DNA from: Altericroceibacterium indicum
Lineage (GTDB): Bacteria > Pseudomonadota > Alphaproteobacteria > Sphingomonadales > Sphingomonadaceae
Reading direction: 5' to 3'
Length of the DNA stretch: 64,000 nucleotides
Assembly (NCBI RefSeq): GCF_009828105.1
Contig: NZ_WTYQ01000006.1
Coordinates: 1 to 64,000 of the forward strand
Shown here: positions 51,929 through 61,068 of the stretch, in pieces
How the letters are laid out: each line of letters begins with the position of its first letter
Numbering within the stretch: position 1 is the stretch's first letter
Notes under the pieces: generated by a model
Database searches by the model: none
What the model was told of the DNA's origin: nothing
Seen by the model: the letters and a program-made list of their open reading frames with translations, nothing else
Position numbers and translations under genes: made by a program

Positions 51929-52950
51929 GTGCGGGGGAAACCGTTCATCTGACTCTCGACGAAGTGCGTGCGCTGGCCAAAGCGGGCCTCGCCAAAACCG
52001 GCCTCTCACCCGATCATGTGGATGCGGTGGCAGAAACCATGGTGTCGGGCGAACGTGATGGCTGTGCCTCTCACGGGATTTATCGCCTGCTGGTTGCCGC
52101 CAGCAGCGTGAAAAGCGGCGTGGTGGTGCCCGATGCCGTGCCGGAACTGAGCGAACCGTCCCCCGCTCTGGTGCGGGTGGATGGGAAGGGCGGCTTTGCC
52201 CAGCTTCCTTTCCGGCTTGGTGCGCCGCTGCTGGCGGAAAAAGCGCGCAAATTTGGCATTGCGGCAATGGGCCTCAACAATGTGGTCCATTTCGCTGCCC
52301 TGTGGCCGGAAGTGGAAGAATTGACCCGGCAGGGACTGGTGGCGCTGGCCGTCACGCCGAGCCATGCCTGGGTCGCGCCGGCCGGGGGGACCAAGCCTGT
52401 GTTTGGCACCAACCCCATCGCTTTTGGCTGGCCGCGCTCATCGGGTGAACCCTTCATCTTTGATTTTGCCACCAGTGCGGTTGCCCGCGGTGAAATCGAA
52501 CTGCATCGCCGGGCAGGCAAGCCGGTGCCCGATGATTGGGGCTATAATGCTGATGGCCATGCCACCACCGTGGCTGAAGAGGTGCTGTCGGGTGCCATGC
52601 GGACCTTTGGCGGGCATAAGGGTTCGGCCCTTGCGGCCATGGTGGAGCTGCTCGGCGGGCCGCTGATTGGTGATATGACCAGTCTGCAATCGATCGAAGC
52701 TGACGGGGGCCGGGGCGGTTCACCTATTGGCGGCGAATTCATCATTGCGATCGATCCTGCCGGTTTTGTCGGTGATCTGCTGGCCGAATATATGAAACAT
52801 GCCGAGGTGATGTTTGAAACCATTACCGGGCAGGGCGCCCGCCTGCCATCACAGCGCCGCTACGAAGCGCGCAAGAAGAGCCTTGTCCAAGGTGTCGAAA
52901 TTCCTGCCGCGCTGATGCGCGACATTGAAAAATTGCTGGAGGAATCATGA
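51925..52950 (+). CDS. Ldh_2-family imino-acid reductase (Pyr2C reductase type)
   Basis: The product has 341 residues. It belongs to the malate/L-lactate dehydrogenase-2 family, with the NAD(P)-binding/catalytic SHGIYRL block (His near 50), VRVDGKGGFAQLPF and NPIAFGWPRSSGEPFIFDFATS (near 150-170). Besides malate and ureidoglycolate dehydrogenases the family includes delta1-piperideine/pyrroline-2-carboxylate reductases that act in D-proline, lysine and trans-3-hydroxyproline use. Overlap with GH127 (upstream) and DUF885 (downstream), plus the hydroxyproline genes nearby, favours this reductase role. There is no signal peptide, so it is cytoplasmic. Confidence 0.78.
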   Translation: MSAGETVHLTLDEVRALAKAGLAKTGLSPDHVDAVAETMVSGERDGCASHGIYRLLVAASSVKSGVVVPDAVPELSEPSPALVRVDGKGGFAQLPFRLGAPLLAEKARKFGIAAMGLNNVVHFAALWPEVEELTRQGLVALAVTPSHAWVAPAGGTKPVFGTNPIAFGWPRSSGEPFIFDFATSAVARGEIELHRRAGKPVPDDWGYNADGHATTVAEEVLSGAMRTFGGHKGSALAAMVELLGGPLIGDMTSLQSIEADGGRGGSPIGGEFIIAIDPAGFVGDLLAEYMKHAEVMFETITGQGARLPSQRRYEARKKSLVQGVEIPAALMRDIEKLLEES

Positions 52951-54746
52951 AACGCGCGCTTCTTATCACCAGCCTGATGGCTGCCACTGCTTTGTCTGCG
53001 GCCCCTGTATCGGCGCAGGGTGAAACCACCGAGGCGTGCCAGCCCGAAACCAAACCGCGCAGTGCGGCGGATAAGAAATTCGAGGAAATCTCCACCGCTG
53101 AATATGATTGGCGCGTGGGCGAAATGGCTCCGAATGAAGATAGCCCGGCAAGCGCGGAAGCGACACTTCCCGATGTTGGCCCCAAAAGGCAGGCAGAAAA
53201 GCTCGCCCGCTGGACGGATACGCTCAAAGCGCTGGACGCTTTGGATGTCGCAGCCCTGTCGCCTGCCAATAAGGTCAATTACGAGGTCTATCGCCAGCAG
53301 ATTGAAAGCCTGCTGGCTGAACAGAAATACCACGAATATGAAAAGCCGATGACCGCAGACACCAGCTTCTGGGGTGATGTGGCAGGCTGGACGCGCGGCA
53401 CCTTCAGCACGGCGGCGGATTACGAAAATTACATCGCCATGATGCAGCAGATCCCGCGCTATTATGATCAGCAGATCGTGAATATGCGCGCTGGTTTGAA
53501 GCGCGGTTTCACAGCCCCTAAGATCACGCTTCAGGGCCGCGATTCTGAAATTGCTGCGGTGGTGGATGCCAAGAGCATTGCAGCATCGCCATTTTACGCG
53601 CCGTTTGAAACCATGCCGGATATCATCCCGGCTGCCAAACAGGCGGAGCTGCGCCAACAAGCGCAAGAGGCGATCCGCAAGGATGTTGTCCCGGCGCATC
53701 AGAAATTGCTGACCTTCATGCGCACCGAATATCTCCCCGGTGCACGGACCAGCCTCGCGGCTTATGATCTGCCCGATGGCAAGGCCTATTACCGCTCCAA
53801 GATCCGTGAATTTGTCACACTGGACAAGAGTCCGGAAGAAATTCACCAGATTGGTTTGGATGAAGTCGCCAAGATCAAGGCGCGCATGTTCGATGTGATG
53901 AAACAGGTGAATTTCCAGGGCACTTTGCCGGAATTTCTCACCTTCCTGCGCACTGATCCGCAATTCTATGTGAAAAAACCACAGGATCTGCTCGATCGTG
54001 CCGCCTGGATCGCCAAGATGTTTGATGCGGTTTCAGGCGATTACTTTGGCCGATTGCCGCGCCGCCGTTTCGCGATCAAGCCAGTGCCGGCAGCGATTGC
54101 GCCCTATTATACTGGCGGACGGGGCGGTCCGGGGATTTACCTCGTCAACACTTATGATCTGCCCTCGCGCCCGCTTTATTCTCTGCCTGCCCTGACTCTG
54201 CATGAAAGCGCGCCGGGCCATGCGATGCAAATGCCCCTGGCGGCGGAAAACAAGGATCTGCCCGCTTTCCGGCGTGATACCTATATTTCCGCCTATGGCG
54301 AAGGCTGGGCGCTGTATAGCGAAGCGCTGGGCGAAGAAATGGGCATCTATCAGACACCTTATGAAGTGTTCGGGATGCTGAGCTACCAGATGTGGCGTGC
54401 GGCCCGGCTTGTGGTGGATACCGGCATTCACACGCAAGGCTGGACGCGCGAACAGGCGCAGCAATATCTGCTCAACAATACGGCCCTGTCCAAGCATGAA
54501 GTGACCACCGAAGTGGATCGCTACATCGCATGGCCGGGTCAGGCACTGTCCTATTATATGGGCGAACTGACGATCCTGCAGGACCGTGCCAAAGCGGAAA
54601 AAGCACTGGGTGAAAAGTTCAACATCCGCGCCTTCCATGATGCGGTGCTGGAACTGGGCTCTGTGCCGCTTCCAGTGGTGACGCAGCGGGTCGATCAATT
54701 CATCAAGGATGGCGGGGTTGGCCCCTATCCTGACGAAGAAAAATGA
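52947..54746 (+). CDS. Exported DUF885 metallopeptidase-like protein
   Basis: The product has 599 residues. A Sec signal peptide (ending PVSAQG) is followed by the helical DUF885 fold. Near residue 420 the text LHESAPGHAMQMPLA gives an HExxxGH-type metal motif (HES-x2-GH), and AYGEGWALYSEALGEEMG supplies the downstream glutamates. The family is related to gluzincin-like carboxypeptidases, although few members have been tested. Periplasmic or surface peptidase action on partly deglycosylated peptides is inferred from context. It overlaps the preceding gene by 4 bp. Confidence 0.82.
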   Translation: MKRALLITSLMAATALSAAPVSAQGETTEACQPETKPRSAADKKFEEISTAEYDWRVGEMAPNEDSPASAEATLPDVGPKRQAEKLARWTDTLKALDALDVAALSPANKVNYEVYRQQIESLLAEQKYHEYEKPMTADTSFWGDVAGWTRGTFSTAADYENYIAMMQQIPRYYDQQIVNMRAGLKRGFTAPKITLQGRDSEIAAVVDAKSIAASPFYAPFETMPDIIPAAKQAELRQQAQEAIRKDVVPAHQKLLTFMRTEYLPGARTSLAAYDLPDGKAYYRSKIREFVTLDKSPEEIHQIGLDEVAKIKARMFDVMKQVNFQGTLPEFLTFLRTDPQFYVKKPQDLLDRAAWIAKMFDAVSGDYFGRLPRRRFAIKPVPAAIAPYYTGGRGGPGIYLVNTYDLPSRPLYSLPALTLHESAPGHAMQMPLAAENKDLPAFRRDTYISAYGEGWALYSEALGEEMGIYQTPYEVFGMLSYQMWRAARLVVDTGIHTQGWTREQAQQYLLNNTALSKHEVTTEVDRYIAWPGQALSYYMGELTILQDRAKAEKALGEKFNIRAFHDAVLELGSVPLPVVTQRVDQFIKDGGVGPYPDEEK

Positions 54747-54828
54747 AGCCAGTTACGCTGCCTGGAGCGTCTTGTGCCCGCTCCGCCTGTGTTGAACCAT
54801 GCAACTAGGGCAAGGACATTCAGCCCCG

Positions 54829-57585
54829 ATGCTGCCGCCGCTCACCCGGCGCAAGCTCCTGTCAGCCAGTGCGATGGCGGCCGTGGCTGCTGGCAGCGGC
54901 GCAGCATGGGCGGCACCCAAAGCCATCCCGCCGCGCCATATTACCGGCGCGCTGGATCAGTCAGGCAGCCCGTTTCTCGTCGGAACCGATCGGGGCGCGA
55001 TTACCAGCCTGCGCTATCGCGGGGACAGTTTTGACACAGACTATATCGCCTCTGGTGCAGGGCTGGGCGATGTGGAACTGGTGTGGCGATTGGCAGAGGG
55101 TGAATGGGCCATCTGCAAGACCGCCCTGGCAAAACCAGCAGCCCGTGAAGTCTCCCCCGCCAGGGATATCCGGCGCTATATACTGCCCGCCGGGGAAGAG
55201 GCGGCGCTGGAGGTGGAACTTTCACTGAAGGTGGAAGGGGACAGGCTCCTGTGGACCATCCAGCTCACCAATTTGGCGCAGCAGCCTGTCACCATTGGTG
55301 ATCTGGCTTTGCCCTTGCCGATGCATACCGATTTTCGTGCCGGGCAGCCTGCTCATGCGGCCGTCATGAAACATAGTTTCGTTTCCGGCCACGGCTCTCA
55401 TTTCTTCTGGATGCGTTCCAACTCGGTTGGCCCCTATCTGGTGATGCTGCCGGATCGAAACACGTCGCTGGAATTTTGGGATCATTATGATGGGAGCGGG
55501 GAAGAGCGCCCCTATCGAGCCTATATCCATTCTACTCTGGCCGGAGCTGATGCGGCCCGGCATGGCTGCAATTGGCGCTTGCCGCATAGCAGCCTGACGC
55601 TCGCGCCCGGAGCCACCCACAGTTACGGCTTCCACTTCAGCTGGTGCGATGATTATCAGGCGGTGCGCGACACTTTTGTCGCCCAGGGTCTGGTGGATGT
55701 GGAAGTCGTCCCCGGCATGACTTTGCCGAGCGATATGGCGGCGCTGGTGGCCCTGCGCAGCACCGATCAAGTTCGCGCCATTGAAGCAGAATATCCCGGC
55801 GAAACGCGGATTGAACCTGTCTCCTATGAAGGGGACACGCAGATATTCCGGGTTCAGTTCAGCCGTCTGGGTGAAAACCGCCTTGCCTTGCGGCAGGATA
55901 ATGGCCGCACGACATGGCTTGAATTCTTCGCCACCGAGCCGGTGGAAACGCTGATCGCCAAACGCGGCGCTTTTATCGCGCAGCATCAGCATCGTGATCC
56001 TGCCAAATGGTATCGCGGGTTGCTGGCCGAATATAATATGGACAATGGCGCGCTGCTGGGGCCGGATAATTATGACCGGATTTCTGGCTGGCGGATCTAT
56101 GAAGTGACATGCGATGATCCCGGTCTTAGCAAACCGGCGTTTCTTGCGTCCAAAAATGCCGAATATCCGGTGGCGGCAGAAGTCGCTGCACTCGATGATT
56201 ATATTGAACATTTCGTCTGGGGTGGGCTCCAGCGCACAACGGCGGAAAGTTACCCTTATGCGCTGTATGGCATTCCGGACTGGAAGCAGAACCGGGAAAG
56301 TTCAGATCGAGGGCCAAAGGGCCAGATGCATATCTGGCGGCCTTATGATTATCCGCATATCTTCCTGATGTATTTCGGCATGTACCGCATTGCGTGCGAT
56401 CATGCGCAGGTGCCGACCAGATTGGCGGCGGCGGATTATCTGGAACGGGCCGGGCAGACTGCGGTCGCCATGTTCGAGGTGCCACAAGAAATCATCGGGT
56501 GGAGCGCTTATGGCACCGGCTTTTATAATGAGTTGGTGATCCCGGACATTATTGCGGCGCTGGAAGCAGAAGGCAAAAGCGCACTGGCCCAAAGGTTGCG
56601 CGGGCATTGGGAAAAGAAGGTCCGCTTCTTTATCAATGATAATCCTGACCTGTTCGGTTCGGAATATCCTTTCGATTCCACCGGTTTTGAATCCACTCAG
56701 GCGCTGGCGCGTTATGGGCTGGACCACGCCGGGGCAACGCTCGGCGTGAGCATCGAAAAGGCGCGAGGGTTTGCCGATCAGCAGATAGCGGCAAATCTCT
56801 TTTGCCGGGGGTGGCTGGAACCGGCCTATTATACGCTGGGCAGCGATTATCGGGCGCAAGGGTCGGACACCTATCTGTTGAGCTATATGGCCCAGATGGG
56901 TGGCTGGGCAGTGCTCGATCATGCGCTCTACGATGGGCCGGATAATCCCCATGCCCTGTTGCGGCTTGGCGCGGCGTCCAGCCTTTCTTCATGGGCGCTG
57001 ATGAATAGCGGCACAAAGGAGAGCAATTTCGGCTATTGGTATCCGGGTGAGGCCAATGATGGCGGGGCAGGCGGCGGCTTTGAAGCGGCGCCCTATGGCA
57101 AGACCTGGCTCGAACAGCCGCACCATCGCGGAAGCTGGTATTATTCGTGCGAAATTGACCTCGGCTTTTGCGGAGGCTTGCGCGCAGCTTCCTGCATATT
57201 GAGCGATGATCCGGTCTTTGGCCGGATAGCCATGGCCGGCGATCTGTCGCGCCAGAATGGGGAAAGCCATGTGATCCCGCGCGATGGGGTGCGGCGGCGC
57301 TTCCATGCCCGGCTCGATAGCGGGGCGCTGGATATGCAATTGGAGCGAGACCGTTTTGCCCGCGAGATCCCCATTCGCTTGAGCGATGATCTCTCGCGCG
57401 TGACCATTACAGTGGAAAGCAGCAATCCCGATGCGCATGAAGCGATGTTGCGGATCGGCGGCATGGCCGGGACATGGGCGCTTGCGGGAAGCGAAACACC
57501 GGCCCGCCTGAAAGGTCAGCAGTCTTTTGTGACCTTGCCGATTCCGGCAGGTGGCCGTGCCGAATTCACCCTGCAGCTTGTATGA
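54829..57585 (+). CDS. Secreted DUF5695 protein, second paralogue
   Basis: The product has 918 residues from ATG 54829 (ATG 54799 is an alternative, without ribosome site). The start LTRRKLLSASAMAAVAAGSGAAWA is a Tat signal. The C-terminal half repeats the family blocks: YDYPHIFLMYFGMYRIACDH, EYPFDSTGFESTQALARYGL and YYSCEIDLGFCGGLRAASCI. It is related to, but well diverged from, the DUF5695 protein at 46410-49166. As the last gene of the GH127 operon it is a candidate glycosidase or lyase acting on the same polymer. Confidence 0.8.
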   Translation: MLPPLTRRKLLSASAMAAVAAGSGAAWAAPKAIPPRHITGALDQSGSPFLVGTDRGAITSLRYRGDSFDTDYIASGAGLGDVELVWRLAEGEWAICKTALAKPAAREVSPARDIRRYILPAGEEAALEVELSLKVEGDRLLWTIQLTNLAQQPVTIGDLALPLPMHTDFRAGQPAHAAVMKHSFVSGHGSHFFWMRSNSVGPYLVMLPDRNTSLEFWDHYDGSGEERPYRAYIHSTLAGADAARHGCNWRLPHSSLTLAPGATHSYGFHFSWCDDYQAVRDTFVAQGLVDVEVVPGMTLPSDMAALVALRSTDQVRAIEAEYPGETRIEPVSYEGDTQIFRVQFSRLGENRLALRQDNGRTTWLEFFATEPVETLIAKRGAFIAQHQHRDPAKWYRGLLAEYNMDNGALLGPDNYDRISGWRIYEVTCDDPGLSKPAFLASKNAEYPVAAEVAALDDYIEHFVWGGLQRTTAESYPYALYGIPDWKQNRESSDRGPKGQMHIWRPYDYPHIFLMYFGMYRIACDHAQVPTRLAAADYLERAGQTAVAMFEVPQEIIGWSAYGTGFYNELVIPDIIAALEAEGKSALAQRLRGHWEKKVRFFINDNPDLFGSEYPFDSTGFESTQALARYGLDHAGATLGVSIEKARGFADQQIAANLFCRGWLEPAYYTLGSDYRAQGSDTYLLSYMAQMGGWAVLDHALYDGPDNPHALLRLGAASSLSSWALMNSGTKESNFGYWYPGEANDGGAGGGFEAAPYGKTWLEQPHHRGSWYYSCEIDLGFCGGLRAASCILSDDPVFGRIAMAGDLSRQNGESHVIPRDGVRRRFHARLDSGALDMQLERDRFAREIPIRLSDDLSRVTITVESSNPDAHEAMLRIGGMAGTWALAGSETPARLKGQQSFVTLPIPAGGRAEFTLQLV

Positions 57586-57588
57586 CAA

Positions 57589-57612
57589 CCGCCCCGGAGT
57601 GATCCGGGGCGG
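57589..57612. terminator. Hairpin between convergent operons
   Basis: Perfect 10-bp stem CCGCCCCGGA/TCCGGGGCGG with loop GTGA, sited 3 bp after the DUF5695 stop and 15 bp before the stop of the convergent M24 gene. It has no T-run but is well placed as a two-way terminator. Confidence 0.65.
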
Positions 57613-57626
57613 GATATTGCGCAGGC

Positions 57627-58817
57627 TCAGGCGGGGAAGGGCGCGTCGATCGAGACTTGTGGCTCGGTAAACCATTGCGCGCCATTTTCGGTGACGAAGA
57701 AGTGATCTTCCAACCGCACACCGAATTGATCGGGCACCACCAGCATGGGTTCGTTGGAAAAGCACATGCCCGGTTTCAGCTCGGTTTTGTCACCCCGCAC
57801 CAGATAGGCTGGTTCGTGGATCGACAGGCCAATGCCATGGCCGGTACGGTGGGGCAGGCCGGGGAGCTTGTAATCCGGGCCAAAGCCGGCCGCGTCGATC
57901 ACCCGGCGGGCGGCCGCGTCCACCTCTTCGCACAGGACACCGGGGCGGGCCGCTTCAAAAGCAGCGGCCTGAGCGGCTTTTTCTACCTCCCAGACATCGC
58001 GGATTTCCTGCGCCACATCGCCGAAGGCATAGGTTCGGGTGATATCGGAATGATAGCCTTCGATCCGGCAGCCGGTGTCGATCAGCACCAATTGCCCGTC
58101 CTGCAATTCCGGATCGCCGGGAAGTCCATGCGGGAAGGCGGTGGCATGGCCAAATTGCGCGATGCAGAAGCTGTAACCCGCTGGCGCGCCCATTTTGCGA
58201 TGGGCCGCATCGATAAAGCGCTTGATCTCGCTCGCCTTGATCCCGGTATGAAGAATGCGCGCGGTGCGCCGGTGGACTTCCAGCGTCATATTCTTGGCCT
58301 GCTGAAGCAGCGCCAGTTCCGCCTTGGATTTGACCTGACGGCAGCCATCAATCGCCGGGGCACCATCGACCAGTTTCAGGCCAGCGGCGCGTAGTTTCTC
58401 CCCCCATTGGAACGGGAATACCGGATCAACCGCCAGGGTTTTTCCTACGCCAAGGGTTTTGGCGATGAGGTCTTGCGGGCTTTCATGCTCTTCCCACAGG
58501 GCAAAATCTGTTTCCACCAGCAGGTCGGCCTTGAGCGAACCCAGCTCAAAATTGGGGCACACCATGATCGGCGCGCCGTTGACCGGCAGCAGCATGGCCA
58601 CGAGGCGCTCGGTTGGCATCCATGGCAGGCCAGTGAAATAGCGCAGGGAATCGCCCACATTCACCAGCAGCGCGTCGGCTCCTGCCGCTTCGGTTAGCGC
58701 GCGGGCGCGTTCCATTCGCTCAGCATATTCTGCTGTTGTGATAGGCGCGGCACGGTCCTGCCAGGGCGTGATAGCTGCCAGTTCGGTGTCGAAATCTGAT
58801 CCGCCGATCATGCTCAT
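57627..58817 (-). CDS. M24-family metallopeptidase (prolidase/Xaa-Pro type)
   Basis: The product has 396 residues. A creatinase-type N-terminal domain (about 25-165) is followed by the pita-bread M24 domain. All five metal ligands are visible: Asp in LIDTGCRIEGYHSDITRT (two Asp), His in GLPHRTGHGIGLSIH, Glu in CFSNEPMLV and Glu in GVRLEDHFFV. It has no signal peptide, so it is cytoplasmic. It would cleave Xaa-Pro or Xaa-Hyp dipeptides and release (hydroxy)proline. It overlaps the upstream dehydrogenase gene (ATGA), which ties it to hydroxyproline catabolism. Substrate choice is inferred. Confidence 0.85.
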   Translation of the reverse strand: MSMIGGSDFDTELAAITPWQDRAAPITTAEYAERMERARALTEAAGADALLVNVGDSLRYFTGLPWMPTERLVAMLLPVNGAPIMVCPNFELGSLKADLLVETDFALWEEHESPQDLIAKTLGVGKTLAVDPVFPFQWGEKLRAAGLKLVDGAPAIDGCRQVKSKAELALLQQAKNMTLEVHRRTARILHTGIKASEIKRFIDAAHRKMGAPAGYSFCIAQFGHATAFPHGLPGDPELQDGQLVLIDTGCRIEGYHSDITRTYAFGDVAQEIRDVWEVEKAAQAAAFEAARPGVLCEEVDAAARRVIDAAGFGPDYKLPGLPHRTGHGIGLSIHEPAYLVRGDKTELKPGMCFSNEPMLVVPDQFGVRLEDHFFVTENGAQWFTEPQVSIDAPFPA

Positions 58818-60076
58818 AATGTTGTTCCTTTCCCGCCGAAGCGGTCGATGTCGAAAGCGGCCAGATGGGCCGCCTTGTGATGTCCTTCAGCCAATTGCAC
58901 GACCAGTTCTGCCGTGGCGGCTGCCAATGTGAGGCCCAGATGCTGATGCCCGAAAGCATAGAGCAGATTGTGCGCCTTGGTGGAGCGGCCGATTGCCGGG
59001 AGATAATCCGGCAGAGTCGGGCGGCATCCGATCCAGCGGCGATAGGGCGGCTTCATCGCGAGGCCAAGCTCTGCAACATGGGCTTCAAGCCTTTCCCACT
59101 TGCGCGGGTCTGCTGGCGAATCGGGTGGGGCAAATTCGACAAAGCTCGCCGCCTGCACGCTATCCTTGTAACGCGTGACGATCATGTTGCGATCCTCAAA
59201 CACGACTGGCGGCATGTCATCGGGCCAATTGTCCGCCGCGCCGCGAATATGATAGCCGCGTTCGGCAATGATGGGGACGCAGTGGCCCAGAGGTTCGAGC
59301 AGCGCTTTTGACCCAAGGCCGGAGGTAATCACCACTTCATCCGCTGCTTCACCATTAACCAGCACATTGCCATGGGCCTGCGTGAGCGTGACCGCTTCGC
59401 GGCGAATGTTGCCTCCTAATGCGACAAGGCGCTGCTCCAGCGCATCTTTCAAGAGATCGAGGTCGGCAATCTGCGCAGTGCCATGAAAATGACCAGCGCC
59501 GGCGATGGATTTGGTGGCAAGGCCCTGCAATTGGGCAAGCTCAGCCGCGCTGGCGGCCTGGATGGTGCAGCTGCCGGTGTCCGCTTTGGACCAGTCAGCC
59601 AGGCCATCTTTGGCAGAGGCGGCATTTTCCCATGCGACATAATGCCCATCCTCGCGCAGCAGATCAGGCGCGCCGAGGTCTGCAACCATGCGCCGCCATG
59701 CGGGGAGGGCTTCGGCCATGAATGATTTCAACGCCACACTACCCGCCTTGAAACAGGTGGGGCGCGCCGCGAGGGTGAAGCGTAATGCAAAAGGTGCCCA
59801 ATAGGCAATCTGCGATGGCGGCATCCCCAGCGGGCCACCAAAGAGGAACAGGCGCATGGCGAAGCTGCGCAAGGATTCCGGTGAGGCGAGCGGCGTGACC
59901 TGTTCGGTCGCAATATGGCCCGCATTCCCCCAGGAGGCAGGGCCACTGCGGTGCCCAAGCGCACTATCATCAGAGGCTGTCTGATCCCATACTGTTACCC
60001 TATGGCCTTCACTGGCCAGAGCCACTGCACTGCACAAGCCAATGACCCCGCCGCCTACGATAAAATAATTAGCCAT
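58814..60076 (-). CDS. FAD-dependent D-amino-acid (D-hydroxyproline) dehydrogenase
   Basis: The product has 420 residues from ATG 60076 (the frame opens 27 bp earlier). The FAD-binding GxGxxG is FIVGGGVIGLCSAVALASEGH at the start. The DAO domain ends with the family's second FAD block, RPTLPDYLPAIGRS, followed by LLYAFGHQHLGLTLAAATAEL. It resembles DadA and the single-subunit D-hydroxyproline dehydrogenases that oxidise cis-4-hydroxy-D-proline to pyrroline-4-hydroxy-2-carboxylate. Its divergence from the DapA-type deaminase gene and the nearby epimerase support this substrate over D-alanine. Confidence 0.85.
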   Translation of the reverse strand: MANYFIVGGGVIGLCSAVALASEGHRVTVWDQTASDDSALGHRSGPASWGNAGHIATEQVTPLASPESLRSFAMRLFLFGGPLGMPPSQIAYWAPFALRFTLAARPTCFKAGSVALKSFMAEALPAWRRMVADLGAPDLLREDGHYVAWENAASAKDGLADWSKADTGSCTIQAASAAELAQLQGLATKSIAGAGHFHGTAQIADLDLLKDALEQRLVALGGNIRREAVTLTQAHGNVLVNGEAADEVVITSGLGSKALLEPLGHCVPIIAERGYHIRGAADNWPDDMPPVVFEDRNMIVTRYKDSVQAASFVEFAPPDSPADPRKWERLEAHVAELGLAMKPPYRRWIGCRPTLPDYLPAIGRSTKAHNLLYAFGHQHLGLTLAAATAELVVQLAEGHHKAAHLAAFDIDRFGGKGTTL

Positions 60077-60103
60077 TTTCACCTCTTGTGTTGCAGTTTG
60101 CAT

Positions 60104-60117
60104 TATCGTATACGGTA
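60104..60117. promoter_or_regulatory. GntR-type operator in the hydroxyproline divergent promoter
   Basis: TATCGTATACGGTA is a near-perfect palindrome centred on GTATAC, located in the 68-bp gap between the dehydrogenase and deaminase genes. It is almost identical to the motif before the GH127 gene. The GntR gene two genes downstream is the likely binder. Confidence 0.65.
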
Positions 60118-60144
60118 TATGTAATCAAGCTTAGAGGCATATTT

Positions 60145-61056
60145 ATGATCGACTGGAAGGGCGTTTTCCCCGCCGCCACCACCCAAATTCGCGATGACAT
60201 GTCCATTGACGTGGGTGCCACGCAAAAGATGGTGGACAACCTTATCAAGGACGGCGTGAATGGTATCATTGCTCTTGGTACGGTTGGTGAAAACAATTCA
60301 CTTTTGTTCGAAGAAAAAGTCGAACTGCTGACCGCGATCGTTGAAGTGGCTGATGGCCGCGTTCCGATCGTGACCGGTGTTTCCGAATATGACGAACGCC
60401 GCGCTGTGCGTTATGCGCAAGCTGCTGAAAAAGCGGGCGCGGATGGCCTCATGCTGCTGCCGCCGATGGTCTATGTGCCCAAGGCGCAGGAACTGGCGAA
60501 CCACTTCATTGGCGTGGCCAATTCCACTGGCCTGCCGATCATGCTTTACAACAACCCGCCAGCTTACCGCACGGTGATTGATGCGGAAGTTCTTGATCTG
60601 CTGATGGATGTGAAGAACATCGTGGCAGTGAAGGAATCCGCGCCGGACACGCGCCGTTTCACCGATTTCCTCAACCAGTTCGGTGATCGCTTCTCCCTGT
60701 TTGCTGGTCTCGACGATGTGGCTCTGGAAGGCATGTATCTCGGTGCGCAAGGGTGGGTTTCCGGCCTGACCAACGCATTCCCCGAAGAATCGGTGGAATT
60801 GATTGCGGCTTTTGAACGTGGCGACCATGCCCGTGCGCTGGAAATCTATCGCTGGTTCATGCCGCTGCTCCATCTTGATGCTGAACATGATCTGGTCCAG
60901 TCGATCAAGCTGGCTGAGCAGGTCATGGGCCGTGGTTCGGAAAATGTTCTGGCTCCACGCTACAAGCTGGAAGGCGCACGCCGCGCTGAAGTGATCGCCA
61001 TGGTTGAAAAAGCTGCTGAAACCCGCCCGGTCGGCGCGGCCAAACTCGCAGCCTGA
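60145..61056 (+). CDS. DapA-family pyrroline-4-hydroxy-2-carboxylate deaminase (probable)
   Basis: The product has 303 residues from ATG 60145 (TAGAGGC upstream); the longer frame from 60088 crosses the operator. The DHDPS/NAL TIM-barrel signature is present: GIIALGTVGENNSLLFEEK, the Tyr135 in MLYNNPPAY and the Schiff-base Lys163 in IVAVKESAPDTRRF. In hydroxyproline operons this family converts pyrroline-4-hydroxy-2-carboxylate to alpha-ketoglutarate semialdehyde. The context (epimerase 12 bp downstream, dehydrogenase divergent) supports that over lysine-pathway DapA. Confidence 0.85.
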   Translation: MIDWKGVFPAATTQIRDDMSIDVGATQKMVDNLIKDGVNGIIALGTVGENNSLLFEEKVELLTAIVEVADGRVPIVTGVSEYDERRAVRYAQAAEKAGADGLMLLPPMVYVPKAQELANHFIGVANSTGLPIMLYNNPPAYRTVIDAEVLDLLMDVKNIVAVKESAPDTRRFTDFLNQFGDRFSLFAGLDDVALEGMYLGAQGWVSGLTNAFPEESVELIAAFERGDHARALEIYRWFMPLLHLDAEHDLVQSIKLAEQVMGRGSENVLAPRYKLEGARRAEVIAMVEKAAETRPVGAAKLAA

Positions 61057-61068
61057 GGATAAACGTCG

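Noticed and set aside
52860-53963. 367-codon minus-strand frame over the DUF885 gene
   Set aside because: The plus strand carries a signal peptide and metal motif in a coupled operon; the minus frame has neither a ribosome site nor similarity.
60145-61056. Dihydrodipicolinate synthase (dapA) of lysine biosynthesis
   Set aside because: The family match is real, but the epimerase/dehydrogenase/GntR neighbourhood supports the hydroxyproline deaminase role instead.
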